NCBI GenBank assembly: GCA_011051825.1
Contig: DRKH01000514.1
Coordinates: forward strand, 1-14,783
DNA from: Desulfobulbus sp.
GTDB lineage: Bacteria; Desulfobacterota; Desulfobulbia; Desulfobulbales; Desulfobulbaceae
DNA: 14,783 bases
Direction: 5' to 3'
Shown: positions 13,256 through 14,783 of the stretch, in pieces
How the letters are laid out: every line of letters begins with the position of its first letter
How positions within the stretch are numbered: the stretch's first letter is position 1
Notes under the pieces: model-generated
Database searches by the model: none
The model's input: the letters and a program-made list of their open reading frames with translations, nothing else
What the model was told of the DNA's origin: nothing
Program-made: the position numbers and the translations under genes

Positions 13256-13684
13256 TTACAACGCGTCTCCGTTGCCGATACACTCCTTTTCTTTCCGTGT
13301 GCCGGGAATGTACTGACAGACAACATCCATGAAATCCTGTTTACTCAAGGCACCCGGTACTCGCAAAAGCACTTTTTCTTTGTTGTCCACAAAGATAATC
13401 GTCGGGGTGCCGGAAATTTTATATTCTCTGGTCAGGTCCGTCCCGTTTCTTTTAAAGCCGGGTATTGTTTCCATTCCCCGAACATTTATGCGTGTAATCC
13501 TGGTATACTCTTTGAGAAGCCTTTGTATATCAGGTTCCTTCAGGGTTTTATCCATTCGGGCACACCAGGGACAGCCCTGCTGATAAAAGATCAGCATCTG
13601 TACTTCCGAGGCCAAGGCAGTGGTACCTGTCAGGAGAATAAAGGATAGCTGGCAGAGAATAATTATCCGTTGAATTCGTTTCAT
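13256..13684 (-). CDS. soxW: Periplasmic thioredoxin-like protein (SoxW/SoxS-type)
   Basis: A 142-residue exported thioredoxin-fold protein. The signal peptide is residues 1-26 (hydrophobic 7-20, ending ALAS). The redox motif CPWC is at 38-41 in FYQQGCPWCARM, and the cis-proline loop SGTPTIIFVD lies at 91-100. SoxW and SoxS proteins keep Sox thiols, notably SoxY, reduced; the symbol rests on position and fold, since the two are hard to tell apart. I use the ATG at 13684 because the signal peptide starts there; a longer TTG start would lie within the sigma-54 promoter. No ribosome site is visible, and the predicted transcript begins about 3 nt before the ATG. It is the first gene of the sox row. 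Confidence 0.82.
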   Translation of the reverse strand: MKRIQRIIILCQLSFILLTGTTALASEVQMLIFYQQGCPWCARMDKTLKEPDIQRLLKEYTRITRINVRGMETIPGFKRNGTDLTREYKISGTPTIIFVDNKEKVLLRVPGALSKQDFMDVVCQYIPGTRKEKECIGNGDAL

Positions 13685-13696
13685 GATACTGTTGAA

Positions 13697-13713
13697 TTGC
13701 AAAGGGCATGCCA
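13697..13713 (-). promoter_or_regulatory. Sigma-54 (-24/-12) promoter upstream of soxW and the sox row
   Basis: The minus strand reads TGGCATGCCCTTTGCAA, with exactly 10 bp between GG and GC and near-consensus ends. The predicted start is near 13687, only a few bases before the soxW ATG. It closely resembles the yeeE promoter at 3182-3198. Confidence 0.82.
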
Positions 13714-13741
13714 ACCATATTGCCCCTGAAATGGGGGATAA

Positions 13742-13759
13742 CTGTTCATTTCCGGACAG
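13742..13759. promoter_or_regulatory. Candidate sigma-54 activator site upstream of soxW
   Basis: CTGTTCATTTCCGGACAG is an imperfect dyad about 55-72 bp upstream of the predicted soxW start. It matches 16 of 18 bases of the element upstream of yeeE (3487-3504), and both face their promoters in the same orientation. Confidence 0.55.
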
Positions 13760-13788
13760 CCCCGCACTTTTTGTTGTTCATAAATGTC

Positions 13789-13805
13789 CATTTTTCGGAA
13801 AAATG
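13789..13805. promoter_or_regulatory. Perfect 17-bp inverted repeat upstream of soxW
   Basis: CATTTTTC-G-GAAAAATG is a perfect dyad about 102-118 bp upstream of the predicted soxW start, the usual distance for an enhancer. Its left part (TGTCCATTTTTCGGA with flank) resembles the nearby TGTTCATTTCCGGA element, so the two may be a tandem pair of sites for one activator. Confidence 0.5.
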
Positions 13806-14033
13806 CGTGAATGCCTTGTGCTGCAATTAAATACAAGGGAATGATACAGGGGGATAAGAAAAATATGTGTGCAGGTTTCAGGCGTGATGTTGACTGCAGG
13901 ATGCCTGCAGGACAAGTCGCTGCCTCTCCCGTCGTTCAGGTCCCTTTTCCGGGTTTTATCTGCCGATCATCGGAAAAACTGATGAAGCTGTTCCGATAGT
14001 ATTATGGGACTTTTAAATGGCAGGTTGCTAGTA

Positions 14034-14061
14034 TTGCCTCAACGATGCAATACCGTAAAAT
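14034..14061 (+). promoter_or_regulatory. Possible sigma-70 promoter for the isochorismatase-like gene
   Basis: TTGCCT, 16 bp, then TAAAAT. The predicted start near 14068 leaves a short leader carrying a G-rich ribosome site before the ATG at 14089. The match is moderate. Confidence 0.35.
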
Positions 14062-14088
14062 GGAGTAAAAAAAATCAGGGGGAACAGG

Positions 14089-14697
14089 ATGGATACCGCA
14101 CTGGTCATGATTGATTTTCAAATGGATTATTTCCCGGCAGGCCGGATGGAACTGGTTGGAGCCGAGGCCGCTGCAGCAGAGGCGCAGAATCTGCTCCACC
14201 ACTGTCGACAGATGGGGATGCCGGTTGTCTATCTGCAGCATATCTCGGATCGGCCCGGGGCGACATTTTTTCTGCCGGAGACGGATGGTATTGCCCTGCA
14301 CAGTTCACTTGAGCCTCTTGCCACGGAAACCGTGCTTGAAAAACACTATCCCAACAGCTTTCGTGAGACCGGGCTGGAAGAACTGCTCCGGGGGCAGGGG
14401 ATCAAGCGACTGGTCCTCTGCGGAATGATGAGTCATATGTGTGTCGATGCAACGGTCAGGGCCGCCTTTGATCTGGGATTTTCCTGTCTGCTGGCCCATG
14501 ATGCCTGCGCAACCAGGAACCTGCAGTTTGCAGACCGGGAAATTGATGCCGCCTCCGTACACGGAGCCTTTATGGCAGCGCTGGGGGCCGTCTATGCCCG
14601 GGTGATGACTGCCCGGGAGTGTATCGATTTATTATCGCGATGTAACTATTCAGGTAGGGGCAGAGAACTAGCCCAACCACCACCTGTAACTGTTTAG
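14089..14697 (+). CDS. Isochorismatase-family cysteine hydrolase
   Basis: A 202-residue cytosolic protein of the isochorismatase-like superfamily. The catalytic triad is in place: Asp9 in VMIDFQMDYF, Lys85 in EKHYPNSF, and nucleophile Cys118 in MMSHMCVDATVRAA. Family members hydrolyse amides or related bonds (nicotinamide, N-carbamoylsarcosine, isochorismate); the substrate here cannot be told. A run of G (CAGGGGGAACAGG) serves as ribosome site. It is divergent from the sox row, with 404 bp between starts, and no functional link to sulfur is evident. The last ~18 codons (after RCNYSG) lie within a REP-like repeat motif, so the C-terminus may have been replaced by repeat insertion. Confidence 0.9.
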   Translation: MDTALVMIDFQMDYFPAGRMELVGAEAAAAEAQNLLHHCRQMGMPVVYLQHISDRPGATFFLPETDGIALHSSLEPLATETVLEKHYPNSFRETGLEELLRGQGIKRLVLCGMMSHMCVDATVRAAFDLGFSCLLAHDACATRNLQFADREIDAASVHGAFMAALGAVYARVMTARECIDLLSRCNYSGRGRELAQPPPVTV

Positions 14698-14783
14698 GAG
14701 TGCTCCATATCTGTGCAGTCAGGCCTGTGAACTATAGTGATTCCTATGTGAATCAGGCCTGACCGTGCAGAGATGGGGTGCTC
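14641..14783. repeat. REP-like element with direct motif copies and a long inverted repeat
   Basis: TGTAACTATTCAGG (14641-14654) and TGTAACTGTTTAGG (14685-14698) are direct copies of one motif. They are followed by imperfect ~30-bp arms at 14698-14727 and 14754-14783, whose cores are CAGTCAGGCCTG and CAGGCCTGACCG. The first motif is inside the end of the hydrolase gene. The arms could form a strong hairpin and also act as its terminator, but no T-run is visible before the window ends. Confidence 0.65.

Overview
The window looks like part of the chromosome of a Gram-negative, respiratory, sulfur-oxidising bacterium. The evidence is periplasmic c-type cytochromes, Tat and Sec signal peptides, a lipoprotein, sigma-54 regulation and a compact thiosulfate-oxidation (Sox) cluster. 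Base composition is near 50% G+C. I cannot name the lineage; a sulfur-cycling proteobacterium or a Desulfobacterota-type organism would fit, but this is inference. All genes except the last are on the minus strand.

Layout in minus-strand transcription order (right to left): soxW-like thioredoxin (13684-13256), soxX (13209-12823), soxY (12667-12140), soxZ (12034-11699), soxA (11542-10688) and soxB (10317-8614). Next comes a tight three-gene signalling operon: a tandem PhnD-like periplasmic binding protein (8084-6528), a membrane histidine kinase (6531-5080) and an NtrC-family sigma-54 activator (5076-3721). After that come a YeeE/YedE (SoxT/TsuA-type) sulfur transporter (3070-1841) with a DUF302 lipoprotein (1837-1307), then a LysR regulator (1216-335) and the N-terminal end of a glycoside hydrolase family 15-like protein cut by the window edge (198-1). 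On the plus strand an isochorismatase-type cysteine hydrolase (14089-14697) is divergent from soxW.

How the parts may work together: SoxAX links thiosulfate to the SoxY cysteine, SoxYZ carries it, SoxB hydrolyses off sulfate and the thioredoxin-like protein keeps thiols reduced. No soxCD is present here, so the sulfane sulfur would have another fate. A YeeE-type channel is a plausible route for sulfur into the cell. Sequences matching sigma-54 -24/-12 promoters lie directly upstream of soxW and of the yeeE gene, and an 18-bp element differing at only two positions lies upstream of both. The sigma-54 activator is encoded between these two targets. Tetrathionate and thiosulfate sensor kinases (TtrS, ThsS) have PhnD-like sensor domains. 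I therefore infer that the three-gene operon is a split sulfur-oxyanion sensing system controlling sox and the transporter.

Non-coding structure is notable. There is a triple tandem ~96-bp repeat between soxA and soxB, with a rearranged relative after the activator gene. A long-armed terminator lies between soxB and the signalling operon. REP-like inverted repeats sharing a 14-bp TGTAACT-type motif occur near 8.3 kb and at the right end. The stretch 8441-8613 holds no feature I can support.
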